The notes below the pieces were generated by a model that was not told where the DNA came from, ran no database searches, and saw only the letters and a program-made list of their open reading frames with translations. The translations under genes and the position numbers were made by a program. This document shows positions 17,219-24,966 of a DNA stretch of 64,000 nt, in pieces. The stretch spans positions 124,001 to 188,000 of the forward strand of contig NZ_QNQU01000013.1 of NCBI RefSeq assembly GCF_003315595.1. Reading direction: 5' to 3'. The stretch's first letter is position 1; every line of letters begins with the position of its first letter. This stretch comes from Pedobacter miscanthi. Lineage in GTDB: Bacteria > Bacteroidota > Bacteroidia > Sphingobacteriales > Sphingobacteriaceae.

Positions 17219-19444
17219 TTAAAGTTGATTGGTTTGCTTGAGGAATTGTGAGAATTTTAAAATGGAGGATGTTAATGCGGCGATCTGCTCCTGCACTTCT
17301 TTTGCATGGTACTGTTCAATGGCTTCGCGCACACCGGGAAGTGTTTTTACGCCATAGCCGGTGTAAAGTCCGGGGGCGTAAATGCTGTGCTTGTACCAGG
17401 GCCGGCCGGGTAAACCATTTTCCTGGAGCAACTGTTTTTCGGCCTGAAAAAGCAGGATGTTCAGTTTATCGGCATTGGTATTTGAGGCGAGGGCTGCTGT
17501 TACCGCCTGGTTTAGTTTTAACGAGGCTGTTTTTAAGCTATCAACGGCTAAATTCAGTGCAGAAAAATCGAATTCCGGCAATTCTACCTGTGTTGGTGGA
17601 TTTTTTAAATTCTCTTTGGGATCATTTGCCAGTTGATAAGCGCCATTCGTAATCAGTTTATTCTGACTCTGGGCACCTTCTCTGAGTTGTTTGGCCAATG
17701 TGCTTACTTCGGTAACATAAGTAGCTATTTTAGCCTGAAGGTTCGAAAAGTTGAATGGGAGTACATCTGCATTGGCGAGGCGCAATACTGCCCTTCCTGC
17801 GGTTTGAGATAAGGTTAAACCATATTCAAAACCGGGATCTTTAAACTTGACAAAGTTATCATAGGTATCGAAATTGGTATGGTACTCTCCACCTTCATCC
17901 TCACCACCAAAACCAAGATTTAAAGTAGGAATGCCAAGGTGCTGTAAAAATGCCGAATAATCTGAACCGGTACCCAAGGCTCCAAGATCGATAGTTTGGT
18001 TATCAATTACTTTTTTACGATCGCTGAGTGATGTTGTAGAAATGGCTTTATTTGCTTTCCAGCGTTCGAAAATATTAGCATTAACCTGTGGATCTTTTAC
18101 TTCTTTTGAAATTTCGGAAACGAGATTTTCGAGTGCATGCGAGCCCCCAGCTTCCAAAAATCCGCGTCCGTTGCCATCCGAATTGATATAGGCCACTGCT
18201 TTACTGTTTAATTCGGCAGCATGGTCTTCTACCCACTCCGTTGAACCTAAAAGTGATTGTTCCTCCCCATCCCAGGCAATATAAATAAGTGTCCGTTTTG
18301 GTTTTATTCCCGCTTTGGCCAGTAAACCGATAGATTTAGCTTCTTCTAACAGCGATGCCAATCCACTTACCGGATCTGCCGCACCGTTTACCCAGGCATC
18401 GTGGTGGTTGCCGCGGATAATCCACTGGTTTTTAAACTGGCTGCCTTCCAGTCTGGCCACCACATTATAAGCGGGAACAATATCCCAGTTAAAAGCGAGG
18501 TTTAAGCGTACCTGGGTACTTCCATCGCCAATATGGTAGGTAACAGGCAATCCGCCGCTCCAATCGGCAGGCACCACCTGACCTTTAAGTGCAGCTAATA
18601 AAGGAAGTGCATCGTGGTAACTGATCGGCTGTACCGGAATTTTAAGTATGGTTTTGGCACCTGCCCTTTCGATTCGTTTGGCATCTTTTGTAGAACCCGT
18701 GTTCGGTGTTAACGGATCGCCCGGATAAATCACCATGTCCATTACCGATCCGCGTTGAACCGCAAATTCGGGTTTATAGGCACCCTGTGGATATACATCG
18801 CCCTTTACAAAGCCATCATCTTTAGGATCAGAGTAAATGATACAACCCACAGCCCCATGTTCGTAAGCAATTTTAGGTTTGATGCCCCTCCATGACCGGC
18901 CATATTTGGCAATCACAATTTTGCCCTTTACACTCACACCGAGGCGCTCCAGTTTATCATAATCGGCAGGCAATCCATAATTTACAAAAATAAGCCCCGC
19001 ACTTACATCACCATCAGCACCCCATGCATTATAAGGCGGTAATTGCCCCTGCTGTGCAGTTGCCAGATCTTCTTTAACAGCCTGCTCTTCCAGTACGGCA
19101 TTGTATTGATCATTTCCCAATAATTGTACCGAGCGGGTTTTAGGTGTTGGGAATAAAACATAATAGGTTTCGATCTTTGCATTCCAACCGTAGCTTTTAA
19201 ACTTGTTTAAAACAGATTCGGCTACTGTTTTACTGCCTTTTGAGCCCAGGTGGTGGGGATTGGCAGAAAGCTCTTTTATGGTTGCCCCGATATTTGCCTT
19301 ATCAAGCCCTGCATCAAATTTCTGTTCAATATCATGCTGCTTCGGAATATTCTGCGTTTTAAAACCACTTATTGGCTTTTCCTGTGCCAATAACGCAAGT
19401 GAGAGCAGTTGGATAGCGGTAATAAGGGTAAAAGTTTTCTTCAT
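17219..19444 (-). CDS. M28 metallopeptidase, glutamate carboxypeptidase II-like
   Basis: The 741-residue protein has a signal peptide (1-20), a PA domain (about 110-290) inserted as in GCPII/PSMA, and an M28 catalytic core. A C-terminal transferrin-receptor-like dimerisation domain (about 590-741) follows. Metal ligands can be assigned: His347 in GNHHDAW, Asp357 in GAADPVSG, Glu394 and Glu395 in WDGEEQ, Asp423 in NSDGNG and a late His in GEYHTNFDTY. It should release C-terminal acidic or other residues from small peptides in the periplasm. It is the first gene behind a SAM-I riboswitch and is followed by SusC and SusD. A role in methionine or methionine-peptide salvage is inferred from that switch, not from the enzyme. 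Confidence 0.92.
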   Translation of the reverse strand: MKKTFTLITAIQLLSLALLAQEKPISGFKTQNIPKQHDIEQKFDAGLDKANIGATIKELSANPHHLGSKGSKTVAESVLNKFKSYGWNAKIETYYVLFPTPKTRSVQLLGNDQYNAVLEEQAVKEDLATAQQGQLPPYNAWGADGDVSAGLIFVNYGLPADYDKLERLGVSVKGKIVIAKYGRSWRGIKPKIAYEHGAVGCIIYSDPKDDGFVKGDVYPQGAYKPEFAVQRGSVMDMVIYPGDPLTPNTGSTKDAKRIERAGAKTILKIPVQPISYHDALPLLAALKGQVVPADWSGGLPVTYHIGDGSTQVRLNLAFNWDIVPAYNVVARLEGSQFKNQWIIRGNHHDAWVNGAADPVSGLASLLEEAKSIGLLAKAGIKPKRTLIYIAWDGEEQSLLGSTEWVEDHAAELNSKAVAYINSDGNGRGFLEAGGSHALENLVSEISKEVKDPQVNANIFERWKANKAISTTSLSDRKKVIDNQTIDLGALGTGSDYSAFLQHLGIPTLNLGFGGEDEGGEYHTNFDTYDNFVKFKDPGFEYGLTLSQTAGRAVLRLANADVLPFNFSNLQAKIATYVTEVSTLAKQLREGAQSQNKLITNGAYQLANDPKENLKNPPTQVELPEFDFSALNLAVDSLKTASLKLNQAVTAALASNTNADKLNILLFQAEKQLLQENGLPGRPWYKHSIYAPGLYTGYGVKTLPGVREAIEQYHAKEVQEQIAALTSSILKFSQFLKQTNQL

Positions 19445-19473
19445 TTATCTGATTTTTAGGAGTTTTTTACCAG

Positions 19474-19495
19474 AAAAACTTTGAGCAACCTCAAA
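19474..19495 (-). terminator. Riboswitch expression platform: short terminator hairpin
   Basis: On the minus strand TTTGAG and CTCAAA form a 6-bp stem with loop GTTG, followed by GTTTTT. The segment AGGTTGCT in this hairpin (19484-19491) is exactly complementary to AGCAACCT (19577-19584) in the aptamer core. The two structures therefore exclude each other, a normal OFF-switch design. A second hairpin (19461-19480) lies closer to the start codon. Confidence 0.6.
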
Positions 19496-19523
19496 ATCAA
19501 TTAGCATGCGGATGCATAACCAA

Positions 19524-19624
19524 CTTATCTTCTCTACCAGTTGGCAGAAAGGAATTAGCACCTTTTACAAGTGTATAGGTTGCTTAGACGTCGTAGGGCC
19601 TTTCCCTCGGTCTTTCTGGATAAG
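19524..19624 (-). promoter_or_regulatory. SAM-I (S-box) riboswitch aptamer
   Basis: On the minus strand the S-box consensus is read in order: P1 strand CTTATC, then GAGGGA, GGCCCTACGACGTCT and GCAACC, a P3 hairpin, GGTGCTAATTCC, a P4 hairpin (TCTGCCA / TGGTAGA) and the closing P1 strand GATAAG. P1 pairs perfectly. SAM-I RNAs bind S-adenosylmethionine and usually shut off methionine biosynthesis or transport genes when SAM is plentiful. Here it lies about 80 nt before the M28-SusC-SusD-TlpA operon and about 16 nt after a -7-like promoter element. Confidence 0.95.
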
Positions 19625-19639
19625 TATTATATAATGATG

Positions 19640-19647
19640 CAAAACTA
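19640..19647 (-). promoter_or_regulatory. Predicted -7 element of the SAM-controlled operon
   Basis: TAGTTTTG on the minus strand fits TAnnTTTG and would start transcription near 19633, just upstream of the aptamer. The surrounding 19648-19795 stretch is AT-rich and shows no gene. Confidence 0.6.
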
Positions 19648-19795
19648 AAAAAAATAATCTACTAATTCTATAGATTTTATATAATTAATTTAAATTTTAG
19701 TTATTTATCATAAAAAAGATACAATGAAAGGATGTTTTAAGGGGGATCAATTATGTTTGATTCTACTACTATTGATAGACTTTAATAAAAAAGGC

Positions 19796-19888
19796 GTCAT
19801 CTCGACTGAAGCGTAGCGGAGATCCTTTGACTACGCTCAGGATGACAATGTAGATTTCTCGACTTCGCTGTGCTTCGCTCGAAATGAC
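19796..19888. repeat. Palindromic intergenic repeat (GTCATCTCGA ... TCGAAATGAC)
   Basis: The ends GTCATCTCGA and TCGAAATGAC are inverted, with inner arms GCGTAGCGGAGATC and GATTTCTCGACTTCGC. A second motif (TTTGACTACGCTCAGGATGAC) is nested inside. It lies in the gap between the riboswitch operon and the isomerase gene and matches 40941-41024 closely. Confidence 0.8.
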
Positions 19889-19923
19889 GGATATGGGGGG
19901 CTTAAACCTTAAACCCTAAACCT

Positions 19924-20790
19924 CTATTTCCCCGAATAAACCTCCGCGATTTGCTTAGTAAGGTATTGGAATGCCTGTGGTATTTCTACCGACGCGTTAT
20001 TGGTGCTGGCTTCAATGAAGATATACCCTTTATAATTTATTTTCTTCAGCGCACGCAAGTATGGCCTGAAATCGTCGCCGGCTACCCCTGGCAGGGTACG
20101 TTTCTCTTTTTCGGCAATTTCGCAAAAACCTACCTGTTTGGCCGCAGCAATAATCTCATCAGGCGATTCGCCTTCCCGTAACATGTGAAAAACATCGACA
20201 TTAAGCCTGAAATTAGGCTCGTTTACTTTTTTTACAATTTCTGCCGCTGATTTTAGTGAGGTAATAAAATTGGTTTCTGTGGTTTCGAGGTTTTCCAATA
20301 AAATGATGACATCGTTCTTTTTCGCTATCTGACCCAGTTTTTTGCATAGGATTACAAAATCTGCTTTTGCCTTGTCCATATCGTAACCAGATGGAATGCT
20401 TCGCGCCCCTGAACTACCGAGCACAATATATTTTACTCCCGCCTGTTTCGCCCTCGAAAGCACCGTTTCGGTATAACTTAAAACTTTATCTTCGTTTACA
20501 TCCGGGCCCGCTATTTTCAAACTCCCCGGAAAAAACAGGTTACAGCTTAACACTTTGCATTTTGCAGTTTTAAGTTTTTGCAGGTTAGCCTGAAATTCAG
20601 CATCGCTTAATGCTGGTGAAAGTATTTTGGGTACCGATTCGCCAATCAATTTAAAACCCGCAGCATAAGCAATACTATCTTGTGCTAAACCGCTAACAAT
20701 ACCTAATTCCGGATATTTTTGCTGCGCTGAAAGCGGACCTGAAACTAATAAAATAAGGAAACTGATAATTGATAAAAATGTCTTTTTCAT
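19924..20790 (-). CDS. Sugar phosphate isomerase/epimerase-like TIM-barrel protein (exported)
   Basis: The 288-residue xylose-isomerase-like TIM-barrel (AP endonuclease 2 superfamily) has a signal peptide (1-22, ending LSAQQ). Metal-ligand motifs are visible: ILLENLE, LNVDVFHML and YIFIEAS. These folds isomerise, epimerise or degrade sugars and inositols; exported members in Bacteroidota are mostly uncharacterised. It follows the GH32 gene by 84 nt on the same strand and may share its transcript, but the joint pathway is unclear. The substrate is unknown. Confidence 0.82.
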   Translation of the reverse strand: MKKTFLSIISFLILLVSGPLSAQQKYPELGIVSGLAQDSIAYAAGFKLIGESVPKILSPALSDAEFQANLQKLKTAKCKVLSCNLFFPGSLKIAGPDVNEDKVLSYTETVLSRAKQAGVKYIVLGSSGARSIPSGYDMDKAKADFVILCKKLGQIAKKNDVIILLENLETTETNFITSLKSAAEIVKKVNEPNFRLNVDVFHMLREGESPDEIIAAAKQVGFCEIAEKEKRTLPGVAGDDFRPYLRALKKINYKGYIFIEASTNNASVEIPQAFQYLTKQIAEVYSGK

Positions 20791-20874
20791 AATGTTACTA
20801 ATTCAGAATAGGATTAAAGGATTTCAGGATTAACAGGATCATAGTTTTGTAATGATTAGGCCACTATGGGTCTT

Positions 20875-22524
20875 TTATTGCCAAATTGACTTAACAGAAT
20901 ACACCTTTAAATCTTTAATTTCGATATTATTTCCCCAAAACTGAAAGCCATCGGTGTTTTTTGCATCTAATTTGCGTTCCATCGAATAAGAGTAGGCGCC
21001 GCCATCAATAAAAACTTCTATCGAAGTTCTGTCGATATAGATATCAGCAGAAATTTCCATACTTGTCATATCTTCAGGTGAATAAAAAACACCATTTACC
21101 AAATTGAAATTCATATCGTAATCCAGTATTTTCTGCCCGTAAAGACTGAGGCCGGCACTGGTGGCATGTGAGAGTTTCAGTTTTGTTTTGATGCGGATCC
21201 TGTCTGTATTGTTAAAGGTTTTAAGTTTTTCGTTGGCATCCTTTGCGTTTAAATTATTCCACTCACCAGTACTTTCGAAAAGCTGTGAGGCCTCTTTTAC
21301 CGGTTCGCTTACCAAACGTAAGCCATCTTTTGTGGTTTTAAGTTTCAGTTCGGTTGGCAAAAGCATCATCCCATTAAAAGGCATATCAGGGTGGCCGATT
21401 CTGCCCCATCCAATCTGGATCCTTCTGCCATCACTTTCGGGGATGTTGGTAAAAGTTTGTGCCGCATAAATGCTTCCGGTTACATAATAATGTTTGCCAG
21501 ATTCGGGTATAAACTTTTTACCATCGAAAGTGCCCGTCATATAGGTGTTGGAAGCGCCGTACATTACCCATTTGGTTTTGTTTCTATCGCCATCGATGGG
21601 CAGCTCGAACAGATCGGGGCATTCCCAAAAACCTGTGGTATGGCTTTGGAAAGTCCAGTCTTTTAAATTGGCCGAATTATAAATCGAATGCCCGTCGCGC
21701 TCATTCAGCACCATTACCCAATGTTTCCCGGGTTTGTACCAGAAAACCCTTGGATCTCTTGTATCTACACTGTTCCATTTCGCTTTCGAATCAATGATTG
21801 GGTTTTTATCGTATTTTGTCCAGGTGCGACCCTTATCTAAACTATAAGCCACACACTGCACCTGTTTTTCATCAGTAAAAGCAGTGTAGGTGGCTACCAT
21901 AGCAGGTGTATTTCCTTTATTAAACCCGGCGGTATTGTTATAGTCAATTACGGTTGAACCCGAAAACATGGTTCCTGTTTGATCAGGGCTTAAAGCGGTT
22001 GGCAACTCTTCCCAGTGGATCATATCTTTACTTACGGCATGGCCCCACGACATATTTTCCCATTCTCTTTCGTATGGATTATGCTGATAGAACAGGTGAT
22101 ATTCGCCTTCATAAAAAATAAGTCCGTTCGGATCGTTTATCCAACCTCTTTTTGTGGTAAAATGAAACTGAGGACGATTTTTCTCCTTGTAAATAAACAG
22201 TTGGCCTTCAATTTCATCATTCTGATAAATTTTCTGCAATCCGGCGGGATCCCCGTCATAACTAATTTTTACCGTTTTCCCTTTTAGTGCGGTTACATCA
22301 CAGAAAACCCAGTACTCTGCTTCGTCTTTCGCCAGCCGGATTTTAAAAACCCGCTCCTGTTTACCTGCAATTTCAAATTTCATATTGGCCCTGGCCTGCT
22401 TTTGCGAAACGGGCAGGTTAAGGTAACGTTTGTTGATTTTGATTTCAATATCAGCGGCAATGGCAAACTGGGAAAGAATAGATAAAGCGCCTATGGCAAA
22501 AATTGCTTTGTAAATAGTTTTCAT
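20875..22524 (-). CDS. Glycoside hydrolase family 32 (fructan hydrolase: levanase, inulinase or invertase)
   Basis: The 549-residue exported enzyme has a signal peptide (1-23) and an N-terminal stretch of about 90 residues. The GH32 five-blade propeller follows, with all three catalytic acids: Asp131 in WINDPNG, Asp257 in TRDPRVFW and Glu301 in WECPDLF. A C-terminal beta-sandwich (about 430-545) completes the family build. It hydrolyses beta-fructosides such as levan, inulin or sucrose. No fructokinase, sugar permease or SusCD lies beside it, so it is not in a normal fructan utilisation locus. The fine specificity cannot be read. Confidence 0.92.
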   Translation of the reverse strand: MKTIYKAIFAIGALSILSQFAIAADIEIKINKRYLNLPVSQKQARANMKFEIAGKQERVFKIRLAKDEAEYWVFCDVTALKGKTVKISYDGDPAGLQKIYQNDEIEGQLFIYKEKNRPQFHFTTKRGWINDPNGLIFYEGEYHLFYQHNPYEREWENMSWGHAVSKDMIHWEELPTALSPDQTGTMFSGSTVIDYNNTAGFNKGNTPAMVATYTAFTDEKQVQCVAYSLDKGRTWTKYDKNPIIDSKAKWNSVDTRDPRVFWYKPGKHWVMVLNERDGHSIYNSANLKDWTFQSHTTGFWECPDLFELPIDGDRNKTKWVMYGASNTYMTGTFDGKKFIPESGKHYYVTGSIYAAQTFTNIPESDGRRIQIGWGRIGHPDMPFNGMMLLPTELKLKTTKDGLRLVSEPVKEASQLFESTGEWNNLNAKDANEKLKTFNNTDRIRIKTKLKLSHATSAGLSLYGQKILDYDMNFNLVNGVFYSPEDMTSMEISADIYIDRTSIEVFIDGGAYSYSMERKLDAKNTDGFQFWGNNIEIKDLKVYSVKSIWQ

Positions 22525-22760
22525 GTTCCGGGAATGGTAAATCGTTTTATCAATTAAAGAAGGATTTTGGTTAGTGGAGGAAAAGATAGGGAAAAATATT
22601 GAGGCTAAAGAAGTGTGTATTATTTTATTTACCTGGCTGATGCTGCTGGAACACCGGATAATGATCTATTGTGCAATTTGATGTCGTGATCATTTTGTTT
22701 ATACCCGCAGATGACACGGAAAGCGCTGATTTAAAAGAATTCATTCTCTAAGGTTATTCG

Positions 22761-23075
22761 GCCACGGAATAACGAATTTGCACAGGATAAACTTATATAT
22801 TGTTTTTATCCGTGTTTGATCCGTGTTTTTCTGTGAATCTGTGGCAAAAAATTAAGAAGGGTCTATTTTGCCACGGAAACAAGGATTTGCACAGAATAGT
22901 CTTATGTATTGTTTTCATCCCAGTTAATCCTTGTTTTTCTGTGAATCATTGACAAAAAATTAGGAAGGATCTATTTGCCACGGAAACACGGATTTGCACA
23001 GAATAAACTTATATATTGTCTTTATCCAAGTTTAATCTGTGTTTTTCTGTGAATCAGTGGCAAAAAACTAGGAAG
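22761..23075. repeat. Three tandem palindromic units of about 108 bp
   Basis: Units start at 22761, 22870 and 22977. Each begins GCCACGGAAACACGGATTTG and ends TTTTTCTGTGAATC(T/A)GTGGCAAAAA, so each can fold on itself. A half copy (ATCCGTGTTGATCTGTGT) lies near 47526. The remainder of 22525-23223 holds only the promoter and leader of the sigma factor gene. Confidence 0.8.
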
Positions 23076-23143
23076 CTCTTAGCGAGACGCTAAGACTAGT
23101 GAGTAGATTGTCAAACTACAATATACGTTTAAAAGAATTTACT

Positions 23144-23151
23144 TATGTTTG
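23144..23151 (+). promoter_or_regulatory. Predicted -7 element of the sigma/FecR/TonB-receptor operon
   Basis: TATGTTTG fits TAnnTTTG exactly and lies about 73 nt before the sigma factor start. No clear -33 TTTG was seen. Confidence 0.5.
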
Positions 23152-23223
23152 GCCATCAGCAATTAATGAAATGGAATTATAATTGTTGGAATCTTACATC
23201 TTAACCCTATCCAGACCTATATT

Positions 23224-23838
23224 TTGCAACTCCACCAAAATCATAACACAAACAACGAAGCTCAGCATTGGAATAGTTTTAAAGATGGTGATGCTGCTGC
23301 TTTCGAATACCTGTACAAAACCTATTCAGCAAGTTTGTACAATTATGGATCAAAGTTTAGCAAAGATAAAGACCTGATTAAAGAGTGTATCCAGGATCTT
23401 TTTGTAGGGCTGTGGACGAGAAAAAATTCGGTCGGAAATCCTGAGCACGTAAAAAATTACCTCTACAAATCTTTCAGACATGCCATTTTTAAAAAAGCTT
23501 TTAAGCTAAGCAAAAATGAAACTTATGAGGAAACAGAAAATTATCAGTTCCAGGTGGTTTTAAATGTTGAGGAAACCCTGATTGATCATGAAAGGCGGCT
23601 GCAGGTAAGCGAAAAGCTTCAAAGCGCCCTGGCTAAACTTACGGCAAGACAAAGGGAAGCCATTTTCCTTAAATTTTATGAGCAATTAAGTTATGAAGAA
23701 ATTGCCGAAGTGATGGGAATTACGGTAAAGGCGGGCTATAAAATTATGGCCCGTTCGTTAGATTACCTGCGAAATAACCTTTCTAAAGATGATTTATTAT
23801 TGCTTTACCTCATGCTTCATTTAAAATTATTAAACTGA
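23224..23838 (+). CDS. ECF RNA polymerase sigma factor
   Basis: The 204-residue ECF sigma factor has region 2 at about residues 28-95 (AAFEYLYKTYSASLYNYG, IKECIQDLFVGLWTRK). Region 4 lies at about 135-185 (LTARQREAIFLKFYEQLSYEEIAEVMGI). No ATG precedes the conserved part in this frame, so a TTG at 23224 is the most likely start. The protein ends in a short leucine-rich hydrophobic stretch. It should direct transcription of the FecR and TonB-receptor genes downstream after release by FecR. It is the first gene of a three-gene plus-strand operon. Confidence 0.9.
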   Translation: MQLHQNHNTNNEAQHWNSFKDGDAAAFEYLYKTYSASLYNYGSKFSKDKDLIKECIQDLFVGLWTRKNSVGNPEHVKNYLYKSFRHAIFKKAFKLSKNETYEETENYQFQVVLNVEETLIDHERRLQVSEKLQSALAKLTARQREAIFLKFYEQLSYEEIAEVMGITVKAGYKIMARSLDYLRNNLSKDDLLLLYLMLHLKLLN

Positions 23839-23930
23839 TAATCAGATAAATAAATAAAATTTAGATTTTTTATTCATTTTAATGGGGAAAAAAAGAGCTG
23901 CTACTGCTAATAGGATCAAAAGAAAGAACA

Positions 23931-24956
23931 ATGAAGAAACAGCTAAGCGATTACAAAGCTTATACTTTAGCAGATCTGATTAACGATGAAGGCTTTATCC
24001 TTTGGGTGCTTCAGCCGGATGAAACCGCAGACCTATTTTGGCAAAACGTCCAGAATACTTACCCCACCCTAAGCCCGATAATTGCAGGTGCAAGGGAAAT
24101 CGTATTATCGATGCGGTTCGAAACTGATCAACTCGATGCAACTGAGCAAAAACAACTTTGGCAAAACATTGCCGCCAAAACCGTTTCAGTCAAAAAAACA
24201 GGCAGAACCTTGCCGATATGGTACCGTTATGCCGCCGCAGCGGTTGTGGTGGGTATCCTGTTCTGTATCGGCATTTTATATTCGGTTAACCAAAAAGTAA
24301 ATATCGAAACACCTTACGGACAATTGAAGAATATCACTTTACCTGATGGATCGATTGTAACCCTTAACGCCAACTCGCATATTAAATATGATAAAAACTG
24401 GGATAAAAACGAAATCCGTGAGGTTTGGATCTCGGGAGAAGCCTTTTTAAAGGTAAACCACCTCCATAAAACAGGAGCGATACAAAAACACGAACATTTT
24501 ATTGTGCATACGGGTGCAGTTAATGTAGAAGTTTTAGGAACCTCTTTTAACGTAAACGACCGTAGAGGCCGTACCGAAGTGGCCCTTTTAGAAGGCAAAA
24601 TCAGTCTGGATTTAAACTCCGGTGAAACAAAACCACTTGTTTTGACTCCGGGCGATATCGCCGAATATGCAAACGGAAAACTGGTTAAAAAACCGATCAA
24701 TGTTGCAGAATATGCTTCATGGAAAGATGGAAAACTATATTTCCGCAATGTTCCGGTAGCTAAAATATTCGATTATTTCGAAGATGTTTATGGTTATAAA
24801 GCGGTAGTTGATGATCCGAAAATTTTGGAGAAAAGATTATCGGGTGCTTTAAGTGCGAAGGATCGGGATGTACTGTTTAAAGCCATTGGAGTTACACTGA
24901 ACATCAACATTACCCCGAAAGAGGCTACGCACGAACTTATTGTTACATCTAAATAA
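23931..24956 (+). CDS. FecR-type anti-sigma factor
   Basis: The 341-residue inner-membrane protein has a cytoplasmic N-terminus, one membrane span (about residues 97-118, YAAAAVVVGILFCIGIL) and a periplasmic FecR domain (about 125-225; TPYGQLKNITLPDGSIVTLN, GTSFNV). A DUF4974 domain follows (about 265-338). It holds the sigma factor inactive until the STN domain of the outer-membrane receptor signals occupancy. It lies 92 nt after the sigma gene and 10 nt before the receptor start. Confidence 0.92.
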   Translation: MKKQLSDYKAYTLADLINDEGFILWVLQPDETADLFWQNVQNTYPTLSPIIAGAREIVLSMRFETDQLDATEQKQLWQNIAAKTVSVKKTGRTLPIWYRYAAAAVVVGILFCIGILYSVNQKVNIETPYGQLKNITLPDGSIVTLNANSHIKYDKNWDKNEIREVWISGEAFLKVNHLHKTGAIQKHEHFIVHTGAVNVEVLGTSFNVNDRRGRTEVALLEGKISLDLNSGETKPLVLTPGDIAEYANGKLVKKPINVAEYASWKDGKLYFRNVPVAKIFDYFEDVYGYKAVVDDPKILEKRLSGALSAKDRDVLFKAIGVTLNINITPKEATHELIVTSK

Positions 24957-24966
24957 GGCAACGATC

